From: Marinobacter litoralis
Lineage (GTDB): Bacteria; Pseudomonadota; Gammaproteobacteria; Pseudomonadales; Oleiphilaceae
Length of the DNA stretch: 64,000 bases
NCBI RefSeq assembly: GCF_003336705.1
Contig: NZ_QMDL01000003.1
Span: forward strand, 496,211-560,210
Reading direction: 5' to 3'
Shown piece after piece: positions 52,179-60,840 of this stretch (within the stretch, counting starts at the first letter, position 1; each line of letters begins with the position of its first letter). The notes beneath the pieces are model-generated. The model was not told the DNA's origin. It did not search any database and saw only the letters and a program-made list of their open reading frames with translations. The position numbers and the translations under genes were made by a program.

Positions 52179-54158
52179 TCATGTAGAGGGTTTGGCGACT
52201 GGCACTTCGACAGCACTCTTCAGCTTGAAGTTGACCTGCCTCCGTTCATCGTCCACACCCGCAAAGCTGACGGTGACCCGCTGATCGATCTGGAAAATAC
52301 GACCGTTCTTATTGTGCACCAGTCGCATCGTAATCGGATCGAAACCAAACTTGCCGTCCAAATCCCTGCAGCTGACGAAGCCTTCCAAACCGTTACAGTC
52401 CAAACGCACAAAGAAACCAGCTGGTACCGTGCGGCTGATCGTGCCTTCCATCGGTTCATCCGAAAGCGTCTTGGCAAAGTCGGCCTTTAGCCAGGTTTCC
52501 AGTGAGTTGGCGGCTTGGCGCGCTCGGAACTGAGTCGCTTGCAGCGTTTCCAGCTGGTCTTTGTTCAGTGCCGTGATGGGCGCACCCCAAAGGGCGGCTT
52601 TGATCAGCCTGTGCACGTAATAGTCCGAGAACTTACGCAGCGGCGAGGTGAACGTGGTGTACGCAGCCAGCCCCATACCTTGATGCGGCGCAGGTTCGGC
52701 GCTGAGCTCGGCGCGGGCCAATTGACGTGACAAGATGGACTTCACCGGTACTTCGGCATCCAGTTGCTCGCATTGTTTCATCAACGATTTGAAACCGTCT
52801 GCGCTACTGACGTCGATGTCCGCCAAGTGCGGGGCATAGCCTTCCAGCAGTTTACGGATGTTGTCGGCGCGATCGTCGCGCAGGCCCGGATGCTGAATGA
52901 ACAGGCCGTGGCTTTGCTGGCTCAGGAAGTCTGCGGCACAGCGGTTAGCTGCGACCATGCACTCTTCCACCAAACGGTGTGCTTCGTTCTGAACAGAAGG
53001 CTCAATCAGGCGGATGCGGCGGTTTTCATCCAGACGCAGGCGGAATTCCGGGCGGTCACTGCTCAACAGTGCGTGTTCAGAGCGCCACTTGCGAAGGGCT
53101 GTGGCTACTTGATGCAGTTGATCCAAGCTGTTGCTGACGTCGTCTGGCAACGCGTTGATTTCATCGTCTTCCCGGCCTTCGATCAGGTGGGCGACCAGCT
53201 CGTAACTCAGCTTGCCTTTAGAGCGGATGACCGCTTGGTGGAAGCTGTAATCACCAAGGCTGCCATCGTTGTTCACTTGCAGATCACACACCAGAGCCAG
53301 GCGCGGAACATCGGGCATCAGCGAGCACAAGCGGGTGCTGATGCTGTCTGGCAGCATGGGCAAGGGCTCACCGGGGAAATAAATTGCGGTGGCTCGATTG
53401 AAGGCTTCCTGCTCGGCCGGGCTGTTGGGTTCGATCAACGCCGAGGGATCGGCGATGGCGATCGACAGAGTCCAGCCGGTGGCGTTTGGCGTTGCCTTCA
53501 GGGCATCGTCCATGTCCTGGGTGCCCGGGCTATCTATGGTCACATACGGCTGCTCGGTGCGGTCTTCGCGGCTGTCTGCGACAGCGGCGATGCTTTCTTC
53601 GGTCAGGCTGTCGGCTTGTTGCTGAACGGGCTCCGGCCAAGCGTCGGCCAGGTCGAAGTTGGCCAGGGTAAAGGCACGCTCAATGCCGGGCTCGCCGGCT
53701 TTGCCGATAATGCGCAAGATTCTGGCTTGGCCTTTGCCATCCTTGATCGGGTGGCGGTGAATCTGACAATACACGAAATCATCAGGCTCAGCGCCCATGC
53801 GTTCTTTCGGCGGAATGAAAATCCAGCGGTTGATGCCCGGGGTTTCCGGTGCCACAAAATGGCCTTTGCCTTTGACCAAATAACGGCCCACAAAAGTGTT
53901 CAGGCTGGTTTCAAGAAGCTCGTCGATGACGCCCTGGGTTTTGCCTTTATCGGCTTCCTGCTCTGTGATGTTTACCCGGTCGCCGGGTAATACTTTCTGC
54001 ATCTCCTCGGGTGGCAGGAACACGTCCCGGCCTTCATCGAGGGCAACGAACCCAAAACGCCCGTTGGTGGACTTAACGGTTCCGGGGAAGACCACCTTGT
54101 TTTCTTTGATATCGGTTTTCAGCTGGCGCAACTGATTGAGAGCGTCGGCATTGAGCAT
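52179..54158 (-). CDS. rnb: Exoribonuclease II-type 3'-5' exonuclease
   Basis: The 659-residue enzyme has an N-terminal cold-shock-like RNA-binding region (FPGTVKSTNGRFGFVALDEGRDVFLP), the RNB domain with catalytic motif DSPGTQDMDDAL and YFPGEPLPMLPDSISTRLCSLMPDVPRLAL, then a C-terminal S1 domain (GTISRTVPAGFFVRLDCNGLEGFVS). The length matches RNase II (Rnb) better than RNase R. It degrades mRNA processively 3'-5'. Confidence 0.9.
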   Translation of the reverse strand: MLNADALNQLRQLKTDIKENKVVFPGTVKSTNGRFGFVALDEGRDVFLPPEEMQKVLPGDRVNITEQEADKGKTQGVIDELLETSLNTFVGRYLVKGKGHFVAPETPGINRWIFIPPKERMGAEPDDFVYCQIHRHPIKDGKGQARILRIIGKAGEPGIERAFTLANFDLADAWPEPVQQQADSLTEESIAAVADSREDRTEQPYVTIDSPGTQDMDDALKATPNATGWTLSIAIADPSALIEPNSPAEQEAFNRATAIYFPGEPLPMLPDSISTRLCSLMPDVPRLALVCDLQVNNDGSLGDYSFHQAVIRSKGKLSYELVAHLIEGREDDEINALPDDVSNSLDQLHQVATALRKWRSEHALLSSDRPEFRLRLDENRRIRLIEPSVQNEAHRLVEECMVAANRCAADFLSQQSHGLFIQHPGLRDDRADNIRKLLEGYAPHLADIDVSSADGFKSLMKQCEQLDAEVPVKSILSRQLARAELSAEPAPHQGMGLAAYTTFTSPLRKFSDYYVHRLIKAALWGAPITALNKDQLETLQATQFRARQAANSLETWLKADFAKTLSDEPMEGTISRTVPAGFFVRLDCNGLEGFVSCRDLDGKFGFDPITMRLVHNKNGRIFQIDQRVTVSFAGVDDERRQVNFKLKSAVEVPVAKPST

Positions 54159-54260
54159 GAAGAAGTAACCTGGGCTTAAAATGGATGATGCAGCGAAGTA
54201 TAACGGTTCTGCCAGTGTGAGTCAGATTTGTCGGCGGGGCTTTTTGTCTAAGACAAGTCC

Positions 54261-54284
54261 GGTTGAGGCCTAGAAGCCTCAACC
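54261..54284 (-). terminator. Possible stem-loop terminator after the DUF411 gene
   Basis: GGTTGAGGC and GCCTCAACC form a nine-base stem. A T-run is not adjacent, so this is weak. Confidence 0.35.
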
Positions 54285-54299
54285 GCAGTTTCGGTTCGA

Positions 54300-54749
54300 T
54301 CAGTTGTGTTCGGCAAAGACCCGGGTTTGGCCTTGGTCGTTGAATAGAATCACTTTGTAGTGGTCTTTTCGATCACCCATCTCCATGCCCGGAGAGCCTG
54401 CCGGCATGCCCGGAACACTCAATCCGGTGGCCTTGGGTGCTTCGCTGAGCAAGCGTTTGATGTCATCAGCCGGTACGTGACCTTCAATAACATAACCGTT
54501 CACGGTCGCTGTGTGGCAGCTACCCAGTCCGGGAACCAGGCCGGCTTCGGCTTTGATTCTGCCCATGTCGTTGCTGTTGGTGGCCGTCACGTCAAAACCG
54601 TTTTCTTCGAGATGGTCTATCCAGTCGCCACAGCAGCCGCAGGTCGGCGATTTGTACACGTGAATACTCGGGGCCGCGCCGCCGGCAAGGGCGGTGGTTG
54701 AGAATCCCAGAGCAGCCATCAGGCCGAAGGCCAGAGTGTGTTTTTTCAT
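54300..54749 (-). CDS. DUF411 periplasmic metal-binding protein (copper operon)
   Basis: The 149-residue protein has a signal peptide (MKKHTLAFGLMAALGFSTTALA), then the DUF411 region with the metal-binding-like motif CGCCGDWIDHLEENGF, LGSCHTATVNGYVIEGHVP and a Met-rich stretch (PGMPAGSPGMEMGD), common in copper proteins. It probably binds periplasmic copper. GAGG lies upstream of ATG 54749. It closes the copper operon. Confidence 0.9.
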   Translation of the reverse strand: MKKHTLAFGLMAALGFSTTALAGGAAPSIHVYKSPTCGCCGDWIDHLEENGFDVTATNSNDMGRIKAEAGLVPGLGSCHTATVNGYVIEGHVPADDIKRLLSEAPKATGLSVPGMPAGSPGMEMGDRKDHYKVILFNDQGQTRVFAEHN

Positions 54750-54759
54750 GGTGGTTACC

Positions 54760-54873
54760 TCAGTGATGATGTTGGTTATCTGTGGAATTTTTGTCTGAAC
54801 CGGAAAGCCAGAACCACCACACAATGGCGGCCATGAGCGCAAGACCGCTGATATTGACCAGGAAAGTTGTCAT
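54760..54873 (-). CDS. 37-residue single-span membrane peptide in the copper operon
   Basis: ATG 54873 shares its A with the copA stop codon (TAATG) and runs to TGA at 54760-54762. The protein has one membrane helix (FLVNISGLALMAAIVWWFWLSG) and a polar tail ending in three His (DNQHHH). AGGAG lies seven bases upstream within copA. The His tail could bind metal. No family name is certain. Confidence 0.75.
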   Translation of the reverse strand: MTTFLVNISGLALMAAIVWWFWLSGSDKNSTDNQHHH

Positions 54874-57464
54874 TAGTTCGGCTCCTTGTGCTGAACGGGT
54901 TTCTGACTGGTTTTGAATAACCGCAGGCGGTTGGCGTTAGTCACCACGGTCACTGACGACAACGACATGGCCGCGCCGGCCAGAATCGGGCTCATCAGAA
55001 TGCCCCACAGGGGGTACAACAGACCAGCCGCCACGGGGATGCCCAAGGTGTTGTAAATAAAGGCGCCAAACAGGTTCTGCCGAATATTCTTAACCGTGGC
55101 CTGAGAAATCTCGATGGCATCGGGCACGCCGTGCAAGGAACCGCGCATTAGCGTGATGGACGCGCTTTCGATGGCCACGTCGGTGCCGGTGCCGATGGCA
55201 AAGCCGACATCGGAAGCGGCCAGAGCCGGTGCATCGTTAATGCCGTCACCAACCATGGCTACGGTATAGCCTTGTTTGCGCATCTCGTTCACCACGTCGG
55301 CTTTGTCTTCCGGCAGCACCTCTGCGCGGAAATCATCGATTCCAGCTGCGTCAGAGATCGCCCGGGCTGTGGCCTCGATATCACCGGTCACCATCATGAC
55401 TTTAATGCCGGAGTCATGCAGGCGCTCAATGGCCGCTTTGGAGTCGGGTTTGATGGCATCGGCAACCCCGATCACACCGAGAACGCTATTGCCAAGCGCC
55501 AGATACAGCGGCGTACCGGCCTCATCGGTAATGCCTTTCGCGGCATCAGACAGGCTATTAACGGATAAACCTTCGGCTTCCAGCCAGCGCCGGTTACCCA
55601 AACGCAGGGATTGGCCATTGGCTTGCCCAATCACCCCTTTGCCGTTCAGAGCCTCGAACCCGGATACCTTGTCGGGAGTGATGTTTTCTTCCTTTGCCTT
55701 CGCCACAATGGCTTCTGCCAAGGGGTGCTCAGAGTGCTGCTCCAATCCGGCGGCCAACGCCAGTAGTTTATTGTCATCGCCATCAAGCGCATGAACCCGG
55801 GTCACCGCCGGATGACCCTCGGTGATCGTGCCGGTTTTATCCAGAATCACCAGGTCAATCTTACCGGCGGTTTGCAGGGCATCGCCTTGGCGAATCAGCA
55901 CGCCGTATTCCGCGGCTTTACCAACGCCCACCATCACCGACATAGGGGTTGCCAGGCCCAACGCACAAGGGCAGGCGATAATCAGTACCGTGGTTGCGGC
56001 CACCATCATGTGCACCACCGCCGGCTCTGGCCCAACGTTGTACCAGACTAATGCCGAGACAACGGCAATCAGCATCACCGAGGGTACGAACACGGAAGAG
56101 ATCTTATCTGCCAATCGACCTATAGCCGGTTTTGAACCTTGCGCCTTCTTCACCAGTTTGATGATTTGCGCCAGTGCGGTTTCGCTACCCACCCGTGTGG
56201 CTTCATAAACAATGGAACCGTGGGTGTTCAGGGTGCCGGCGGACACCTCATCGCCTTCGACTTTGCTGGCGGGCATGGGTTCACCGGTGAGCATGCTTTC
56301 GTCAATGCGGGTAGAGCCTTCAACAATCACGCCATCGACAGGCAGTTTTTCCCCGGGGCGAACGCGAATACGATCGCCTTTCTGAACGTCTTCTACCGGA
56401 ATGTCCTGCTCGTCGCCGTCCCGAATCACCCGGGCGGTTTTTGCCCGAAGATCCAATAGCCGCCGCACCGCTTCCGAGGTTTTGCCTTTGGCGCGCAGCT
56501 CCAAAGCCTGTCCGAGATTGATCAAACCGATGATCATCGCCGACGCTTCAAAATACACATGCCGCGCCATCTCCGGCAGCGCCTCCGGAATGCTCACCAC
56601 CACAATGGAATACAGCCACGCCGTGCCAGTGCCCAACGCAATCAAGGTATCCATATTGGCGTTGTGATGCTTGAACGCCTTCCAGGCGCCAATATAAAAA
56701 TGACCACCGGTCGCAATCATCACGCCTAAGGTCAGGATGCCGAGATTGAGCCAAGTGATCTGGTTATCGCTCGACACCATCATCGAACCAAAACCCATGC
56801 CCCAAATCATTAACGCAATACCCAGCCCCAAACTGATGGCCATTTTGACCAACAGGGCTTTGTACTGTTTTTTGTCTTCTTCTTGCTTGCGATCGTCGGC
56901 CGCGTCTTCGTCTTCAATCTTACTGGCGCCGTAGCCCGCGCTCTCAATGGCCTGAATCAACCGGGCAGAATCCGCAGCACCCGTGGCGGTGGCGGTGTTG
57001 TCCGCCAGATTCATGTGCGCATGAGTGACACCGGGCACCGACAACAGCGCCTTCTCGATAGTATTCACACAGGAAGCACAAGTAGCGCCGGATACTGCTA
57101 AATGCACCTGATCTTCGCCGGAAGCCTCGGCCGGTTTCGCCTGAGCGCCTTCTTTCGGTTTTGCCGGCTCTGACTGACCTTCAGTGCCTTCGGGGGCATC
57201 GCTCTTCTTCGACGCGCAACAGCTCGACGAGGGCTCCTCAGCCACAACCGGCTCTGCCGGATAGCCGGTATCCGACACAATCTTCGCGGCCTCGGCTTTA
57301 TCCACATTCTCGGGCAGGGCAACCGTTTGTGCCTCTAAATCGACCTCAACCAGATCGGCATCTCCGGTTAACGGCTCCAGAGCGTTGCGAATTTTCTTCA
57401 CGCAACCCTGACACGAGGCTCCGGAAATACTCAGAGCGGTATTCAAACCAGATGCTTCGCTCAT
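54873..57464 (-). CDS. copA: Copper-translocating P1B-type ATPase CopA
   Basis: The 863-residue Cu+ exporter has two N-terminal HMA domains (SGASCQGCVKKI and SGATCASCVNTI), a Cys-rich linker (SSSCCASKKSD), the CPC motif (IACPCALGLATP), DKTGTITEG with catalytic Asp, and MVGDGINDAPALAASDVGFAIG. It pumps Cu+ into the periplasm. It starts three bases after the MerR gene and is followed by two small copper genes. Confidence 0.97.
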   Translation of the reverse strand: MSEASGLNTALSISGASCQGCVKKIRNALEPLTGDADLVEVDLEAQTVALPENVDKAEAAKIVSDTGYPAEPVVAEEPSSSCCASKKSDAPEGTEGQSEPAKPKEGAQAKPAEASGEDQVHLAVSGATCASCVNTIEKALLSVPGVTHAHMNLADNTATATGAADSARLIQAIESAGYGASKIEDEDAADDRKQEEDKKQYKALLVKMAISLGLGIALMIWGMGFGSMMVSSDNQITWLNLGILTLGVMIATGGHFYIGAWKAFKHHNANMDTLIALGTGTAWLYSIVVVSIPEALPEMARHVYFEASAMIIGLINLGQALELRAKGKTSEAVRRLLDLRAKTARVIRDGDEQDIPVEDVQKGDRIRVRPGEKLPVDGVIVEGSTRIDESMLTGEPMPASKVEGDEVSAGTLNTHGSIVYEATRVGSETALAQIIKLVKKAQGSKPAIGRLADKISSVFVPSVMLIAVVSALVWYNVGPEPAVVHMMVAATTVLIIACPCALGLATPMSVMVGVGKAAEYGVLIRQGDALQTAGKIDLVILDKTGTITEGHPAVTRVHALDGDDNKLLALAAGLEQHSEHPLAEAIVAKAKEENITPDKVSGFEALNGKGVIGQANGQSLRLGNRRWLEAEGLSVNSLSDAAKGITDEAGTPLYLALGNSVLGVIGVADAIKPDSKAAIERLHDSGIKVMMVTGDIEATARAISDAAGIDDFRAEVLPEDKADVVNEMRKQGYTVAMVGDGINDAPALAASDVGFAIGTGTDVAIESASITLMRGSLHGVPDAIEISQATVKNIRQNLFGAFIYNTLGIPVAAGLLYPLWGILMSPILAGAAMSLSSVTVVTNANRLRLFKTSQKPVQHKEPN

Positions 57465-57467
57465 GAC

Positions 57468-57899
57468 TCAATGCTCCTTATCTGAACAAGTAGCTGGATC
57501 GTCCCAATGCTCAATCAACCGACAAATCGTATGCCCGTCCGGTGTACCATCCGGCATCTCCTGCCAGGCCGACAACGCCGACACCATCCGGGTGCGTAAC
57601 TGCTGCAACTCCGCAATCTCTCGTTCCACCTCCGCCAACCGCTGCTCAAACACATCGCGAACCATCGGGCATGGCGAATGATGTTCGTCTGCCTGCCCCA
57701 AAATCTGCCGAATCTCCGGCAACGAAAAACCCAGCTGCCGAGCCTTCCGGGCAAACCGCAATCGCCGAAGATCCTCGGCATCGTAGTACTGATAATTGTT
57801 GTCCGGATTACGACTGGGCCGCAGCAAGCCTTCCCGGGTATAAAACCGAACGGTATCCGGGGTGACATCGGCAGCGGTGGCGAGTTCTTTGACTTTCAT
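57468..57899 (-). CDS. MerR-family metal-responsive regulator (CueR-like)
   Basis: The 143-residue MerR protein has an N-terminal HTH (MKVKELATAADVTPDTVRFYTREGLL), a dimerisation helix (EQRLAEVEREIAELQQL) and C-terminal Cys residues (CPMVRDVF, HTICRLIEHW, ATCSDKE). Its position directly before copA in one operon suggests copper sensing; the Cys pattern differs from E. coli CueR. A hairpin-element copy lies upstream. Confidence 0.9.
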   Translation of the reverse strand: MKVKELATAADVTPDTVRFYTREGLLRPSRNPDNNYQYYDAEDLRRLRFARKARQLGFSLPEIRQILGQADEHHSPCPMVRDVFEQRLAEVEREIAELQQLRTRMVSALSAWQEMPDGTPDGHTICRLIEHWDDPATCSDKEH

Positions 57900-57958
57900 A
57901 ACGTAAAATCCCCCAGTCAGTCCATGGGCAGAAGGGAAGCCCCGTCAGAGGTTGCGGA

Positions 57959-58067
57959 GTCTTGGTGTGGGTGGCGCTTCCGAAAATGTTCGGAGCCAAG
58001 GATGGCGGAGACAAGCTTACAGGGATGTACTGGCAGCGGTTTTCGGAAGCGCCACCCACACCGAGAC
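57959..58067 (+). repeat. Dispersed hairpin element, copy D (divergent)
   Basis: The core is 65-67 bp (GAAAATGTTCGGAGCC ... GCAGCGGTTTTC) and about 75% identical to the others. The arms (GTCTTGGTGTGGGTGGCGCTTCC and complement) pair 22 of 23. It is 60 bases upstream of the copper operon's MerR gene. Confidence 0.85.
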
Positions 58068-58129
58068 GGCGATCTCCCAAACTTATAGCAGAATCTTAAA
58101 ACCTATGACCCACTCACAGGTCAAAGGTT

Positions 58130-58450
58130 TCAGGAAGAAGAGTTTTTAGAACGCAGAAAAACACCACAAGACTTACATTGATCCGGCGCCATCAACTTGG
58201 CCTGCCAGCCAATCTTCGTGCCGCAAGCCGGACAAGCCAACCGCAACTGCAACACAATGATCGGAATCACCAGCAACACCAGAAGCACCCCAAGGCCGCC
58301 CCAGTCATCACCCGACGAAATCCCCAGCTGACTGCTGAACACCAGCACCAGAATCAACGCAAAAAACGCAAACACGAAATAATTGCGGTTCCAGCGCTCC
58401 CAGCGACGAAGCTTCGCGTCCTGCTCCGAAGACAAATACCTGGCAGACAT
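58130..58450 (-). CDS. Small membrane protein with C-terminal zinc-ribbon-like Cys pairs
   Basis: The 106-residue protein has two membrane helices (YFVFAFFALILVLVFSSQL and LGVLLVLLVIPIIVLQL) followed by LACPACGTKIGW and CKSCGVFL, a four-Cys zinc-ribbon-like pattern. The function is unknown. ATG 58450 is chosen over 58480. Confidence 0.7.
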   Translation of the reverse strand: MSARYLSSEQDAKLRRWERWNRNYFVFAFFALILVLVFSSQLGISSGDDWGGLGVLLVLLVIPIIVLQLRLACPACGTKIGWQAKLMAPDQCKSCGVFLRSKNSSS

Positions 58451-58505
58451 ATGCATCACACCCAAAGAAAAACAGACCACAAAGTTTGCAGTGCCGGTGC
58501 GTTAA

Positions 58506-60773
58506 TTACAATTCGGAAGTGGCCGGCTGGCCGGTAAACAAGGCACCCTCACGGATCGCCTTCTCCAATTCTGCACCGGGAATCGGGCGGCTGATTAAAT
58601 ACCCCTGTGCCAAATTGCACCGGTGAGCCTGTAGAAAATGCAGCTGATCTTCCGTTTCCACACCCTCGGCCACCACCTGAATACCCAGGTTATGGGCCAG
58701 ATTAATCACCGCACGGGTAATCACCGCATCGTCATGACGCTCCGTCACATTGGTAATGAACGACCGGTCAATCTTCAGCTGGTCAACCGGGAAATCTCGT
58801 AGATAACCCAAGGATGAATAACCCACGCCGAAATCATCAATCGCCAGACGCGTGCCCAATTGATGCAGCTGTGACAACTGACTACGATTCTGAGCAATGT
58901 TCTGAATGAAAATCTCTTCAGTCAACTCAAGCTCAAGCATGTGCGGAGCAATATTTTCAGTGGTCAGAGCATCCCGCACGTGGTCCACCAAAGTGGCATC
59001 TTCCAGTTCCCGACCGGATAAATTCACCGCAATTCGCAAATGCCCGCACGCAGTGCCTTTCCAGCGAGCCAATTGACGGCAAGCGGCCAATACCACCCAT
59101 CGGCCAATCTCGGTAATGCGCCCACTCTCTTCCGCCAACGGAATAAACTCGACCGGCGACAACAAGCCGCGAGTCGGGTGCTGCCAACGAATGAGGGCTT
59201 CCACGTTATTGATCTCACCCGTGTCGAGATTCAACTGAGGTTGGTAATACAAAACAAATTCATCGTTCGCCAAGGCCTCGCTGAGATCCTTGTCGAGCTC
59301 CAACCGCATCATCTCTTTCTCTTGCATACCTTCGGTATAGAACTGATAGGTATTGCGGCCCTGATCCTTGGCCCGGTAAAGAGCAATATCCGCATTGCGA
59401 AGCAGAGTGTCGGCATCCTGGCCGCTTTGGGGATATACGGAAACGCCCATGGTGGCGGTGATCTGGTGAACTTGCCCCATGGCTTCGAAAGGTTCGGCAA
59501 AGCACTGTTTGATCTCGCCAATCAGATGGATGACATCGTCAATGTCGTCCATCTGTTGTTGGCAAATCATAAACTCGTCACCACCTGAGTAGGCCACAAG
59601 AATGGTTTCGCTACTGAGGCAATTCAGCCGTTCCGAAACCTTGATCAACAGCTCGTCACCGAATTGGTGGCCCAGGGTGTCGTTGAGAACCTGAAAGCGG
59701 TCAAGATCGATCATCACCAAAGCAACCTGGCGCATTTGGCGATCAGCAATATTTAACGTGTGCGACAGGTCTTCCATGAAGAAACGACGGTTGGCCAGGC
59801 CGGTTAAGGTATCTGTGGACGCCAAGCGTTCCAGATCAACCTGCACCGCGACCCGTTCATCGACCTGACGCTCCAATTCCAGCCGCGTTCTGAGCAGTGA
59901 GTTTGTACGCTTGAAGATCATCTGCCCCAACAGCGTGGTCAGACTGGCCAAAACTCCCATCAGGATGACGCTGACAAAGGTGATGCTTGGCCATTGGCTG
60001 CGTTGATTCTCGACCCAGTCCTTGGTGGGGCTCAGGGCAAGATGCCAATCCAGCGAGGGCAGGTTAACCGGCACGGATTCGCGAAATACGGCACTGATAT
60101 CACTTGAGGTGTTCAGGGCGTAGCTGGGTTCACCGCGTTGCAGTATTTCAACCTGAAACTGGTCGATAACGCGTGCCGTTAACAGTTGTTTTGCCAGTAC
60201 CTGCATTTTGAAAACACCGGCTATAAAACCATTATTCTCCGAGCCTTGACCGACGGGGTGGTAGGTCACAATACCTTTAGGACCTTGGCGGAGGTCGATA
60301 ATACCTGAGATGTCCGGCTGACCGGTTTCAGCCGAGCGTTCCAGAGCCCGGCGTCGCTGTTCGTTAAAGGCTACGTTGTAACCGATAACCGTTTGATTCT
60401 CGGTAACGGGTTCCAGCCATCGAATAATGAAATCTTTATCAATCCACTCGATGGCTTGATAAATGCCAAAGTCGTTGAGGTAGGTGTGGGCGTCGGCTTG
60501 CCAAACGGATTTTGACGGGTAAACGTTGTTGTTCATGCGCGCGGCCATTCGGCCCAAGGCGCCTGCCTGTATCGAAAACTCGCGCTCCAGATTGTTAGCC
60601 AGGGCATGGGCTTCGTTGGCCAGATTGGCTTGAATCTGATGGGTGTCTTTTTGGATAAGGCCAGCTCGAAGCGCCCAAGCTAAGGCAAAAAACGCTAAAA
60701 AAATAACAGCCGCGAAGACAGGGCTTTTTAGGACGCGCGTTACAAACGGCATGGTGCGCTGTGCTGGGGTCAC
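58506..60773 (-). CDS. CHASE-GGDEF-EAL c-di-GMP signalling protein
   Basis: The 755-residue membrane protein has a first membrane helix at residues 17-35 and a periplasmic CHASE-like sensor (residues 60-260). A second helix precedes the GGDEF domain, whose active site YSGGDEFMI is intact, followed by the EAL domain with EALIRW and DDFGVGYSSLGYL, also intact. It may therefore make and break c-di-GMP. The GTG start at 60773 has GGAG upstream. Confidence 0.94.
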   Translation of the reverse strand: MTPAQRTMPFVTRVLKSPVFAAVIFLAFFALAWALRAGLIQKDTHQIQANLANEAHALANNLEREFSIQAGALGRMAARMNNNVYPSKSVWQADAHTYLNDFGIYQAIEWIDKDFIIRWLEPVTENQTVIGYNVAFNEQRRRALERSAETGQPDISGIIDLRQGPKGIVTYHPVGQGSENNGFIAGVFKMQVLAKQLLTARVIDQFQVEILQRGEPSYALNTSSDISAVFRESVPVNLPSLDWHLALSPTKDWVENQRSQWPSITFVSVILMGVLASLTTLLGQMIFKRTNSLLRTRLELERQVDERVAVQVDLERLASTDTLTGLANRRFFMEDLSHTLNIADRQMRQVALVMIDLDRFQVLNDTLGHQFGDELLIKVSERLNCLSSETILVAYSGGDEFMICQQQMDDIDDVIHLIGEIKQCFAEPFEAMGQVHQITATMGVSVYPQSGQDADTLLRNADIALYRAKDQGRNTYQFYTEGMQEKEMMRLELDKDLSEALANDEFVLYYQPQLNLDTGEINNVEALIRWQHPTRGLLSPVEFIPLAEESGRITEIGRWVVLAACRQLARWKGTACGHLRIAVNLSGRELEDATLVDHVRDALTTENIAPHMLELELTEEIFIQNIAQNRSQLSQLHQLGTRLAIDDFGVGYSSLGYLRDFPVDQLKIDRSFITNVTERHDDAVITRAVINLAHNLGIQVVAEGVETEDQLHFLQAHRCNLAQGYLISRPIPGAELEKAIREGALFTGQPATSEL

Positions 60774-60840
60774 GCTCTGCTCCGGGTTTACCTTGGCGTA
60801 TTACTAGGGGTAACGGCAGAGTCCTTTCTATCGTGAGTCG

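Noticed and set aside
52764-53990. Long plus-strand ORF (408 codons) opposite the RNase II gene
   Set aside because: It is the complement of a strongly conserved RNB enzyme; its residues show no domain and no ribosome site.
57900-57958. A MerR-type operator (19-bp spacer dyad) before the copper regulator
   Set aside because: No convincing -35/-10 pair with a palindromic 19-base spacer could be found by eye between the hairpin element and the start.
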